Assembly: GCF_001951155.1 (NCBI RefSeq)
Contig: NZ_CP016359.1
Span: 1,071,001-1,135,000 of the forward strand
Direction: 5' to 3'
DNA length: 64,000 nt
DNA from: Christiangramia flava JLT2011
GTDB lineage: Bacteria; Bacteroidota; Bacteroidia; Flavobacteriales; Flavobacteriaceae
Shown here piece after piece: positions 1 to 8,530 of the stretch. The notes below the pieces were generated by a model. It was not told the DNA's origin, ran no database searches, and saw nothing but the letters and a program-made list of their open reading frames with translations. Within the stretch, counting starts at the first letter, position 1. Each line of letters opens with the position of its first letter. The position numbers and the translations under genes were made by a program.

Positions 1-2264
1 TGATTGGCTCGCATAACGGTTTGAAAAAGCAGCTGTCGGTATGTATTAAATTTTCTGGAATAGTTATAATCCATCCCGATAATTGCTGGTGTGTAGACAT
101 TATTGCTATTACGATAACAGCACATCACGCCAATAATTACTGAACTCTCGGTTTTAAGCTTCACTAAGATAAACTCCCAGTTTTCGCAGGAACTCATATG
201 CTCAAACAAACGGAACGGGTAAGTAAACGTATTTAACCCTATGTTATTCCCTTTAACTTCAAGATAGAGCTGGTAACATTCATCCAGTAAGTCTTTCTTC
301 AAAGTTGATTTAACGGATACGTCCAGTATATTAAAAAAGGCTTCAATATCCTTCCTAAAATGCTTTCTGGAACTTTTGCTAAGCGAATTAATATATTCTT
401 CTGTGGTGGTAAAATTTAAACTCGATAAAACGGCAGCTTCGGGCATAGCCACCTGTACAAAACCTTTCTGGTGGAGGTATTCCTTCAGGGTCTCATCATC
501 ACTTTTAAAATCTCTCAAAATCACATACTGAGGTTGCAATTTCTTTTCAATATTTTCAATTTCCAATAGAAGAAGATCAAAAGCTTCCTGCCAGTTAGGA
601 TTGGTTCGATCCAGGTACAAATGTTCTCCCTCTGTAATCATTGATCCCATACAAAGACAGGTACTGGTATGGTAATAGGAATTAGTTTCCCGTTGCTTTT
701 CTATTTTTTTTGAAACTGAGTCCGGTGCAAGCATGTCTTCTTTCCATAGGCCAAAAGTGAAAAATGTTGCCAGATTGCATTTTCCATTCACATCTTTAAC
801 CAGGTAATAGAAAAACTTGTAATTATGTTCAGGCAAGTCATTTTCACAAAAAATATCCTCCATCTCCCGAAGACCATCCCAATCATAGAATCCATGATCT
901 CCCACTGTTTTGTTCCATAAATCAGAGGGGATCTTTTTAATGGTTAAATAGCATTCAATTGAAAGATTTGATTTGTTACCAACCACTTTTAAATTCTTTG
1001 ACATACCTCTTCTAAATGCGAAGTTTACCCTGTCGAGGGTGGTATGAGTATCTGCCAAGGCTTTTGGAAAGTTCTCAACTATGGCCTCCACGAGACCTTT
1101 CATTTCTTCCTGTTCGTTATTTCGGCATATGGTTATTCGAAGACCGGTGTTTTTAACCGGAACCACTGGGAAAATTCCGGTATTCACATAATACCCTGCA
1201 TCTATGAGCCTCCTCACCAGGTTAAATCCTGTGTCCGGCATGCCCGCACCTATATAAAATATAGGAGAGTCATTTTCAACGATCAATGGCAAATTTGTAT
1301 TTCTGACACACTGACTGAAATATGCAATACGATTAGACAAGTCTTCCTGCAATTGGTAGATCTCATCACTGAGATGAATTTTTGCTGATGCGATAGCGGC
1401 TCCGATAGATGCCGGTTCCAACTGAACTGAAAATGTCAATGGCCCACCAAAATTCTTAATACGTTGATGTATTTTTTTGTCGTTACAAACTACGACCGCA
1501 CCACTCGCACCAAACGTTTTACTTAATGTGCCAAATAGAATAACTCTGTCTGGTAACTTCTTCAATACGCTCATTACATAACCGCTACCGTTAGCACCCT
1601 TCCAGCTCATACCGTGTACATCATCAAAGTAAATATGAAGCTGTGGATATTTATCCATGAGCTGCATTAATTCTTGTATTGGGGCATAATCCCCAAACAT
1701 GGAATACATTCCATCTGCCATATACCAAATCTTATTACATTTTGATTGTAACTTACGTACCTTATCTTCCAACATGTCCAGATTATTATGCCGGATCATT
1801 TCCACCGGCACGGAGCGCAGCTTTAATGGATTTACTGCACTTTGAACGCTCCAGTGCACCTGATGATCAAGGATTACTCCATCCCCATCATTGACTACAG
1901 TTGGTATGACTCCTAAGTGACCGAGTGTACTATTCTTTGTTAGCACCACCGGACAATTATATATTTGTGTTAGTAGTGATTCGAGCTCCGCGTATAATGG
2001 ATTCGAGATATATGATTTAGAAAGCGGGAATTGTGTACCGTAGGCGTTAATGGCTTCTATTGCGCCCTGTTTTAGCCGCTGATCATGTTCCAGTCCGAGG
2101 TAACCAGTGGTACCAAAATGGAACAATTTTCTCCTATTGATCTGAATGTGCCTGCCGTCCAGGTTTTCATCTTCCGCGTATAAATGTAACGCACCAGAGT
2201 CTTTAGCATTGGTCATTACATCGATAACCGTATTGAGTATATTATTGTGTCTGATCTTTGCCAT
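1..2264 (-). CDS. Alpha-oxoamine synthase fused to GNAT/FemAB-like acyltransferase (partial)
   Basis: ATG at 2264 opens a frame that stays open for 754 codons to the left edge, so the C-terminus is missing. Residues about 40-400 are a fold-type I PLP enzyme of the alpha-oxoamine synthase group (relatives: KBL, BioF, serine palmitoyltransferase, CqsA). Visible landmarks are the stacking His in DHQVHWS (about 137), the PLP-binding Asp/His pair in DDVHG (214-217) and the Schiff-base Lys in LSKTFG (249). Such enzymes condense an amino acid with an acyl thioester. From about residue 430 a second domain resembles GNAT/FemAB-type N-acyltransferases (region LSKSSRKHFRKD). A condensing enzyme joined to an acyltransferase would suit an N-acylated amino-ketone lipid (sphingoid or capnine-like) or a signal molecule; that is inference. 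It is divergent from a PAS-AraC regulator pair. Confidence 0.8.
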   Translation of the reverse strand, partial: MAKIRHNNILNTVIDVMTNAKDSGALHLYAEDENLDGRHIQINRRKLFHFGTTGYLGLEHDQRLKQGAIEAINAYGTQFPLSKSYISNPLYAELESLLTQIYNCPVVLTKNSTLGHLGVIPTVVNDGDGVILDHQVHWSVQSAVNPLKLRSVPVEMIRHNNLDMLEDKVRKLQSKCNKIWYMADGMYSMFGDYAPIQELMQLMDKYPQLHIYFDDVHGMSWKGANGSGYVMSVLKKLPDRVILFGTLSKTFGASGAVVVCNDKKIHQRIKNFGGPLTFSVQLEPASIGAAIASAKIHLSDEIYQLQEDLSNRIAYFSQCVRNTNLPLIVENDSPIFYIGAGMPDTGFNLVRRLIDAGYYVNTGIFPVVPVKNTGLRITICRNNEQEEMKGLVEAIVENFPKALADTHTTLDRVNFAFRRGMSKNLKVVGNKSNLSIECYLTIKKIPSDLWNKTVGDHGFYDWDGLREMEDIFCENDLPEHNYKFFYYLVKDVNGKCNLATFFTFGLWKEDMLAPDSVSKKIEKQRETNSYYHTSTCLCMGSMITEGEHLYLDRTNPNWQEAFDLLLLEIENIEKKLQPQYVILRDFKSDDETLKEYLHQKGFVQVAMPEAAVLSSLNFTTTEEYINSLSKSSRKHFRKDIEAFFNILDVSVKSTLKKDLLDECYQLYLEVKGNNIGLNTFTYPFRLFEHMSSCENWEFILVKLKTESSVIIGVMCCYRNSNNVYTPAIIGMDYNYSRKFNTYRQLLFQTVMRAN

Positions 2265-2331
2265 AATTCCATATTTCTATTTAAGCTACTAAAAACAATT
2301 AGTAAAATTGAGTAATACTAATTCCTTAGCC

Positions 2332-2364
2332 TTTTAAGGCAAATGATTGAATTTAAAGGCAAAT
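2332..2364. promoter_or_regulatory. Tandem 20-bp direct repeat in divergent promoter region
   Basis: In the 217-bp gap between the divergent synthase and DUF7793 genes, the block TTTWAAGGCAAAT occurs at 2332-2344 and 2352-2364, exactly 20 bp apart (about two helical turns), with one mismatch. Direct repeats at this spacing are typical of AraC-family binding sites, and an AraC regulator is encoded 500 bp downstream. Function is inferred. A related TTTTAAAGG lies near 2412. Confidence 0.4.
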
Positions 2365-2481
2365 TGATGCAAACAGCTTTAAATACAATGACTCACAAAG
2401 CAATAACTGTTTTAAAGGAGTTTAAACACGTTCAGGCATAAGCTTTTATTCCGTAAATTAGGATTACTAATAGGGTTCCTT

Positions 2482-2850
2482 ATGATACGAGGTGAAGATT
2501 ATGCACATCTCTGGATCGAAGAGGGTATACTCCACTTTGTTTACAAACCGAATACCGTCATTGATCTTGAAGCTGCCAGGGCAATTGTCAAGACCAGGCT
2601 CCGTTTTCAAAACGGAACCCCATATCCCATTTTATGTGATGTAAGGCTGATGAAAACCGCCAGTAAAGGAGCAAGAGAATACCTGGCGGAAAAAGGTTGT
2701 ATTAACACCCTTGCCGTAGCATTTGTCATTGATCAGGCATACTCAGGAACCCTTATTAAAGCTTTTATCACCATCAGTAATCCCTCTGTCCCTACAAAAG
2801 CGTTTACCACCATTGCGGAGGCATTGAGCTTTTTGAGTCGTTACAACTAA
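2482..2850 (+). CDS. Small STAS/SpoIIAA-like protein (DUF7793-like)
   Basis: A 122-residue soluble protein with no signal peptide or membrane segment. The pattern (aromatic-rich start with HLWIEEGILHFVYKP, a central YPILCDVR strand, a C-terminal FTTIAEALSFL helix) matches the small DUF7793/STAS-like proteins of Bacteroidota, a family without an established role that often sits beside AraC regulators. I assign it from memory of the family pattern. It is 20 bp upstream of the PAS-AraC gene and on the same strand, so the two are probably co-transcribed and may form a sensing pair; that is inference. Confidence 0.6.
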   Translation: MIRGEDYAHLWIEEGILHFVYKPNTVIDLEAARAIVKTRLRFQNGTPYPILCDVRLMKTASKGAREYLAEKGCINTLAVAFVIDQAYSGTLIKAFITISNPSVPTKAFTTIAEALSFLSRYN

Positions 2851-2870
2851 GCATCGAAAATCTAAATACT

Positions 2871-3791
2871 ATGTATAATTCATACTCTCAAAACAGGGTG
2901 CAGGAAATTCTTGATTTTATAACAGAAATCACCTTGGGAAAATACACTTACACCCTGCCCTTACGAAACCAGAAAAACGAGTTGGAACAGATCGTCGTTT
3001 CGTTAAATACCATGGTGGAAGAAATAGATACGGTAGTTCACCAGATCAACCATGATAAGAGCAGGGAGGTTATTCAAAACCTTATTTTCCACCTGGACAG
3101 TAGTTTCATTATCAAAGCCTACTCTAATAACGTTGAAGAAGTATTGGGACTCACAAAAAAAGAAATGCTTCATCAATCCATTGAAGTGCTTCTGGGAAAA
3201 GAAACACAACTATATGAAAAGATAGAGGAGATACTCCAAAGTAGAACAACACAAAACCAATCTTTCCCTATTGAATTACAGCACAAGAATGGATACTACT
3301 GGACTGGAAATGCTTACATACATTATATTCAAGGCAATGGTAACACCTCCTATATTCTATCTGTTTTCAAATCGGTTTACCAGAATGAAAAGCTAAAAAA
3401 GAAATCGGGTAGTAAAGATTATGGATTCAAAACATATCCTAGCGAATACCGCAGTTTATTAATGCAGGATCAGCGCAAGCTGGCCAGAAAAATCCACAAG
3501 TATATTACGCAACGACTAGACCGAAAATTGCAGAAACTATCCGTGATTGCTACAGAGGTTGGTGCCAGTGAAAGTAAGATAAAAGTGATTTTCAAAAGGG
3601 TGTATGGTGATACAATTTACGCTTATCATTTGCGAAAAAGGCTAGAAAATGCTTATTCCATGATCAAGGATACCAGTCTACCAATCAATGAAATTGCAGA
3701 GGAATGTGGCTTTATAAGCTTTCCTCACTTCTCCAGATCCTTTAAAAAGGAATATGGTATGACACCCACCGAAGCGCGAAAATCCGAATGA
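2871..3791 (+). CDS. PAS-domain AraC-family transcriptional regulator
   Basis: 306 residues. Residues 1-65 look like a HAMP/coiled helix (DFITEITLGKYTYTLPL and a following amphipathic stretch). Residues about 68-165 are a PAS domain (FHLDSSFIIKAYSNNVEEVL, then KKEMLHQSIEVLL). Residues about 200-306 carry the two helix-turn-helix motifs of the AraC family, with the C-terminal signature INEIAEECGFISFPHFSRSF and YGMTPTEARKSE. There is no transmembrane segment, so it should be a cytoplasmic one-component sensor. The likely target is the divergent synthase promoter 500 bp upstream, which contains a 20-bp-spaced direct repeat. The ligand is unknown. Confidence 0.85.
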   Translation: MYNSYSQNRVQEILDFITEITLGKYTYTLPLRNQKNELEQIVVSLNTMVEEIDTVVHQINHDKSREVIQNLIFHLDSSFIIKAYSNNVEEVLGLTKKEMLHQSIEVLLGKETQLYEKIEEILQSRTTQNQSFPIELQHKNGYYWTGNAYIHYIQGNGNTSYILSVFKSVYQNEKLKKKSGSKDYGFKTYPSEYRSLLMQDQRKLARKIHKYITQRLDRKLQKLSVIATEVGASESKIKVIFKRVYGDTIYAYHLRKRLENAYSMIKDTSLPINEIAEECGFISFPHFSRSFKKEYGMTPTEARKSE

Positions 3792-3934
3792 AAGACCAGC
3801 AAAGACTAATTTAAATACTGCCAAGGCAAATACCCAGGGATATAAATAGTGAACTTTATAACACTATTGCGCAAGGTACAGGAGCAGCCTACCTGTATAA
3901 AACTAGGTATTTGTTTAATGTAAAACTTAATATT

Positions 3935-4201
3935 ATGAATTTCAAAAAAATCATATTACCGATGATTGCTTTCATTTTTTCATTGGGAATGCTATTTGCA
4001 TTTTCAAAGCCACAAAGTGATCCAAACAATGATTATGTACAAACTCCGCAGGGGTTAGTTATCATTCCAGAGCAGAATTGCAGTACCGGAAGCACCCAAT
4101 GTAGGGTTCAATTCGGAGAAGATGGTCCAATTTATAAAGTTTATGATGATGCAGCCCTTTCGATGCCTAAATTAGGCGATGGTAGTATAAAGCAACTTTA
4201 A
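3935..4201 (+). CDS. Small secreted protein, DUF6520-like
   Basis: 88 residues. I chose the ATG at 3935 because it begins a clear signal peptide (MNFKKIILPMIAFIFSLGML), whereas the longer TTG-initiated version adds eight residues in front of it. The mature part is short, with two cysteines spaced C-STGSTQ-C. This pattern resembles the DUF6520 family of small exported Bacteroidota proteins; function unknown. The 5' end of the gene is almost identical to that of the M57 peptidase at 15602 (AATATTATGAATTT then a run of A). A degenerate version of the 12446/15478 operator lies about 100 bp upstream. A strong terminator follows. Confidence 0.6.
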   Translation: MNFKKIILPMIAFIFSLGMLFAFSKPQSDPNNDYVQTPQGLVIIPEQNCSTGSTQCRVQFGEDGPIYKVYDDAALSMPKLGDGSIKQL

Positions 4202-4216
4202 TTGTAATTTAAAAAT

Positions 4217-4243
4217 AACAAACCGGGTTAATCCCGGTTTGTT
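4217..4243. terminator. Bidirectional intrinsic terminator
   Basis: Perfect 11-bp stem AACAAACCGGG / CCCGGTTTGTT with the loop TTAAT, followed by TTATTTT on the plus strand and by a T-run on the minus strand. It lies between the convergent small secreted gene and the M16 peptidase gene and can serve both. Confidence 0.85.
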
Positions 4244-4248
4244 TTATT

Positions 4249-7122
4249 TTAATTTTCAAGTTTGCCAGTATTATTTTTTTGAACAAATTCCCATAAATTC
4301 TCATCCTTCAGGTATTTTCGAGCGCTTAACTTGATATCTTCGGGTTTAATAGTTTTTATAAATTCAACAAGTTCTCTATTATCAACCCAATCAAGATCAT
4401 AATAATAGTGATCATATATTTTTTGACTTTTAGCTAAATTATTTCCAGCTCTTAATTTTTCATCTGTGAAGGATTGTAAAATTCGTAAACTTTGGCTTAA
4501 AGCTTCTTCCGTAATTAAATCAGTTTTCAGCATTTCAACAATCTTAAAAAACTCTTTTTTTATTTTTTCATAATCTTCAGGAATAACATCCAAATTTGGT
4601 CCAATAATGTATTGATTCGTATTAAAATCGAATTGACCACCTGAGCTTACAGAGTAGATGGATAGATCCTTCTCGAACCGTAATTTGTAGAGTTCATTAT
4701 ATATTACAAAGCCGAGGGCTTTAACCCTAATATGTTCCTTCCAATTATTTTTATTCCCGGGAGATATAAATTTTACTGCATATTGTTTATTATTGGTTTT
4801 GGCTTCTTGAACTGGTAATTCTACTTTTACCGGACCCTTTGGTAACTTCGGAGACTTATTTAGGTTTTCAAATGACGATTGATTGTTATCTATTTTTGGG
4901 ATATTTCCTAAATATTTATTTATCAGTGGTATCAAATTACTACTTGAAAAGTCTCCTGTAATAATAAAAGTGTATCCATTAGCATTTCCCAGAATATTTG
5001 AAAAAATATCGTAGGATTTTTCATAGCTCACTTTATCAAGTCCTTGAAGTCTTTCAACCATATCCCCGCGTAAAGTATAATTCCCGGTTAATCTTTCGAT
5101 ACTCGACCTCATATAGGAATCGTTGATATTAGCGATCGCATTATTCAGTTTTTTGCTTTCATCTTTTAACCAGTCATTAAAAACTTTTTCATTTTTTATC
5201 GGTTTGGTAAGTAATAAAAAAATTGTCTGAAGCATTTTTTCAAAATCCTTTTCTGACCCACTAATTGTAATTCCAGATTCTAAATTACTGATATATGGTT
5301 GTATCAATTGCCAAACTAAACTGTTTCCTTCTGCATATCGCTGAAATTCAAACTTATCAAGATCACCTATTCCTCCGTTTTTAATAAGGTCCGGTGCAGA
5401 TACGGCTGAGAAATAATCTTCAGGTTTAAGGCTAGAAGCTCCTAACTTTTTATACCCATGAATATAAATGCTATTTTGAAGACTTCCCGGCGTTGACTTA
5501 AATGAACTAAGGATTATCCTAATATTATTAGCCAATCTAAATTCCTGAATATTCTTTCGACCAGAGTTCATGTATAGTATTCCCTTCTCTTGCAAATTTC
5601 TTTTAGCCTGATCACTCATCAAACTCTCAGGAGTTTTTGGGACTACATACGGACCTACAGGATTTTTATAAGACTCGTATATCAAGGTTCGAATTTCATC
5701 TTCTTGGAATTTATGCACTGGATCATTAGTAGAAATCATAACTGCAATATCATCCGGGACACCTAGTTCAAGTTCTTTTATAAATCGATTAAAAGAATGT
5801 AGATCATAATCAGCAAGCCAATTCTGAACAATTTGAATTTGATTTTTATTAAATGGAATATCATCAATGAAATAATCCTGAATTCCCATTAACCAAAACT
5901 TTGAATCACTCAAATCCTTGTCTTGAAGGTTTTTTGAAAATTCATTCTTAGCCTTTTCAAAATACGCTTCCGAAACCCCATAACGAATAAGCTGACCTAT
6001 ATCAGCAAAAACATCCTCCAAGGCCATCCTTTCCTTTCCCTGTTCAACTGATAGTTTTATTTCCAGGGCATCAGGGAATCTGTTAGCATTCTCGGTATGG
6101 TTGCATAGAGCATTAAAAAAATTATGATAATTCCTATTATTCTCCGTAATACGTTGATTTAATATCATTAAGAATAGTTCAAATTGCATTTTCCATTGTG
6201 CCTCGAGATTACTTCTTTTAATACTCCTTTTTGTACTCCTGTACAAAATGTTAATTTGACTATCTGAATTCAACCTTTCATCGGTTTCTTTTACAAAGGT
6301 TTTAAATTGAGGTGGTCGCTTCAAAAAGAGTGAGTCACAGTTATTCTTTTGAACTTGATGAGAATTATTTTCAGTTTCTGAAAAAACAGATCTGATTTTT
6401 TTCTCGACCCGTTCAATATCTGGAATATTTCCTACCAGGACTATAGCCATATCTTTTGGCTGGTACCACTTGGTATAAAAATTTCGTATAGCCTGAGTTT
6501 TAATACCTCTTATTTTTCCTAAAAAATTTGAGCCATCCGTAACGCAGGGGTAGAAAATTCTTTGCAGTTTGAGATCGTTATAGAATTTGGGAAAATTATC
6601 ACCTGACCTCATAATCGTTTCCTGTATAATGACACCTTTTTCAGTTTCTATTTCTTCCGCTTCAAGAGCTAGTCCATCGACAATATCTTTAAACCACATA
6701 AGGCCGGTCTTTATGGAATTAAAATCGTCCGAATTGCCATCAAAAACATACTCCGTATGATTAATACCCGTATGACCATTGACAGCATATTTACTAAGAT
6801 TTAAATTCTCATTTTCTTCGAGATACTGAAATATCCCATCTGGAAAATTATTCGTTTTCTTAAAAGCCATATGTTCCAAAAAATGAATGAATTCGAACTC
6901 ATCTTGTTGTTGTTGATACCTGCCTACTTTAACGTATAACCTCATAGCTAATTTGTTATTCGAAGCGGGTAAATTCTTAATAAAATAATTCATTCCATTT
7001 TTCAACTTTCCCTGACGGATACTTTCATCCAACTGAACCTTAGATTCTGTCAGTAATTTTTCTTGCCCGAGAATATGGCTACTTATGAAAAGTGCGAGTA
7101 TTAATTTGATATATAGTTTCAT
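4249..7122 (-). CDS. M16 family zinc metallopeptidase
   Basis: 957 residues with an N-terminal signal peptide ending near HILGQ (residue 20). The inverted zinc motif HxxEH is HFLEH at residues 80-84, and the downstream Glu of M16 enzymes is in EEIETEKGVIIQE, so the N-terminal half should be active. The length fits the two-halves (pitrilysin-like) architecture, the second half being inactive. It begins directly after the SusD stop codon and is the last gene of a SusC-SusD-M16 operon. In Porphyromonas the RagAB SusCD pair imports oligopeptides, so a periplasmic or surface peptidase here points to peptide rather than glycan uptake (inference). The SusC partner is now broken, so the operon may be decaying. 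Confidence 0.9.
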   Translation of the reverse strand: MKLYIKLILALFISSHILGQEKLLTESKVQLDESIRQGKLKNGMNYFIKNLPASNNKLAMRLYVKVGRYQQQQDEFEFIHFLEHMAFKKTNNFPDGIFQYLEENENLNLSKYAVNGHTGINHTEYVFDGNSDDFNSIKTGLMWFKDIVDGLALEAEEIETEKGVIIQETIMRSGDNFPKFYNDLKLQRIFYPCVTDGSNFLGKIRGIKTQAIRNFYTKWYQPKDMAIVLVGNIPDIERVEKKIRSVFSETENNSHQVQKNNCDSLFLKRPPQFKTFVKETDERLNSDSQINILYRSTKRSIKRSNLEAQWKMQFELFLMILNQRITENNRNYHNFFNALCNHTENANRFPDALEIKLSVEQGKERMALEDVFADIGQLIRYGVSEAYFEKAKNEFSKNLQDKDLSDSKFWLMGIQDYFIDDIPFNKNQIQIVQNWLADYDLHSFNRFIKELELGVPDDIAVMISTNDPVHKFQEDEIRTLIYESYKNPVGPYVVPKTPESLMSDQAKRNLQEKGILYMNSGRKNIQEFRLANNIRIILSSFKSTPGSLQNSIYIHGYKKLGASSLKPEDYFSAVSAPDLIKNGGIGDLDKFEFQRYAEGNSLVWQLIQPYISNLESGITISGSEKDFEKMLQTIFLLLTKPIKNEKVFNDWLKDESKKLNNAIANINDSYMRSSIERLTGNYTLRGDMVERLQGLDKVSYEKSYDIFSNILGNANGYTFIITGDFSSSNLIPLINKYLGNIPKIDNNQSSFENLNKSPKLPKGPVKVELPVQEAKTNNKQYAVKFISPGNKNNWKEHIRVKALGFVIYNELYKLRFEKDLSIYSVSSGGQFDFNTNQYIIGPNLDVIPEDYEKIKKEFFKIVEMLKTDLITEEALSQSLRILQSFTDEKLRAGNNLAKSQKIYDHYYYDLDWVDNRELVEFIKTIKPEDIKLSARKYLKDENLWEFVQKNNTGKLEN

Positions 7123-8520
7123 TTAATATCCCGGATTTTGAGTTAGGTTCACGTTTTTAGCTCTCTCCTGTGCCGGAATTGGGTATAATGCATCCTCAGC
7201 ACTCCAATCATTACCGACACCACCCAAAATAGATTCTGCTCTTTTCTCTCTTTTTAAATCCAGCCATCGGTGTCCCCATTCGGCAAATAATTCTTTGCTG
7301 CGTTCTTGAAAGATTAAATCGCTAAGTTCCTCCTGAGAATAGGATTGCTCGTTTGAAAGGAGATCAACTGTAGCTCTTTCCCTTATTTTATTTAAATCAT
7401 TCAGAGCACCCAAAGAATTATTAAGCATATTTCTGGCTTGAGCGCGAATTAAATATTGTTCGGCCAGTCTTAGAACCATAGAAAACTCTTTAATTTCATT
7501 AAAGGAGCTTCTATCCTTGTACTTAAAAGGAAAATACTTTTCGGTTTGTTCATTAAAACCAATCCAGTTTTGTAGACGTTGGTCTGCTTCAGAAAAAGTC
7601 ACTACCAAGTCATCTGTCAGTGAAACTTTTGTAAAACAAGGTGCAAAAGATAGAAATATAAAGATACTGCCTTCGTTAGTATAGCCTATTGGCCCTCCTC
7701 TACCCTCAGGAGTTAGCTGCCAAATCGCTTCTTTACTGTTCGCTAGAAATACAGCGTTTAAGTCATCCGATAACTCATATTGAGAATTACTTTCTATTAC
7801 TTGTGTGCTATAAATTTCTGCTTCCTGCCAATCTCCAAGAAATAAGTGAACTCTTGCCAATAATCCATTGGCAACATTTCTGTTGATTTGGGTTCGATCT
7901 CCGTTTGGATATTCGTCAGTAAGCAAGTCCCGGGCAACCATTAGATCAGATAGTACCTGATCATATACTAATTCAACCGAATTTCTGGAAGCCGTCGAGT
8001 TGTCCCTATAATCCGTCGAAAGGATTAATGGAACAGGTCCATAAAGATTTACCAAATAAAAATAGGTAAAGGCTCTAACTGTTAAGGCTTCTCCTTTAAG
8101 CCTGTCACCAATCTCAGGAGTTAAGTTTTGAGAATCTTCCAGGCCTTGCAGCAATGAATTTGTCATATAAATCACCTGGTAGGTACTGGACCAAAGGGCT
8201 AGATTTCTTTCATTATTCGGCGAAATCGAATGCTGATCAAATTCCCTTAGAAGCAGATCATTTTCCCGAAGACTTTGAATGTTATCAGAAGACAATCCTG
8301 CTAATACGGTGACGCTATTCTCATATCCACTACTAAAGGCTGCTGTAAAAAGTTGATTATAAATACCTTTCATGGCACTTTCAGCGGTGGCGTCTTCATC
8401 GAAAACTTCCCTTCTCCCTATTTTATACGCTGGGGAATCCACTTCCAAATAATCCTCACAGGAAATGGTAAGGAAACCTGAAAGAATCATTATGCTAATT
8501 TTTTTATATAGATTTTTCAT
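7123..8520 (-). CDS. SusD/RagB-like outer-membrane lipoprotein
   Basis: 465 residues. The signal peptide with lipobox (LSGFLTISC, Cys at about 21) gives a lipoprotein. The middle contains the SusD TPR region (LKGEALTVRAFTYFYLVNLYGPVPLIL), and the C-terminus has the typical ERSKELFAEWGHRWLDLKR and YPIPAQERAKNVNLTQNPGY. It would form the lid of the SusC channel. It sits 10 bp downstream of the broken susC gene and directly abuts the M16 peptidase gene. The reading frame is intact even though the partner is not. Confidence 0.92.
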   Translation of the reverse strand: MKNLYKKISIMILSGFLTISCEDYLEVDSPAYKIGRREVFDEDATAESAMKGIYNQLFTAAFSSGYENSVTVLAGLSSDNIQSLRENDLLLREFDQHSISPNNERNLALWSSTYQVIYMTNSLLQGLEDSQNLTPEIGDRLKGEALTVRAFTYFYLVNLYGPVPLILSTDYRDNSTASRNSVELVYDQVLSDLMVARDLLTDEYPNGDRTQINRNVANGLLARVHLFLGDWQEAEIYSTQVIESNSQYELSDDLNAVFLANSKEAIWQLTPEGRGGPIGYTNEGSIFIFLSFAPCFTKVSLTDDLVVTFSEADQRLQNWIGFNEQTEKYFPFKYKDRSSFNEIKEFSMVLRLAEQYLIRAQARNMLNNSLGALNDLNKIRERATVDLLSNEQSYSQEELSDLIFQERSKELFAEWGHRWLDLKREKRAESILGGVGNDWSAEDALYPIPAQERAKNVNLTQNPGY

Positions 8521-8530
8521 TGCTAAAATT

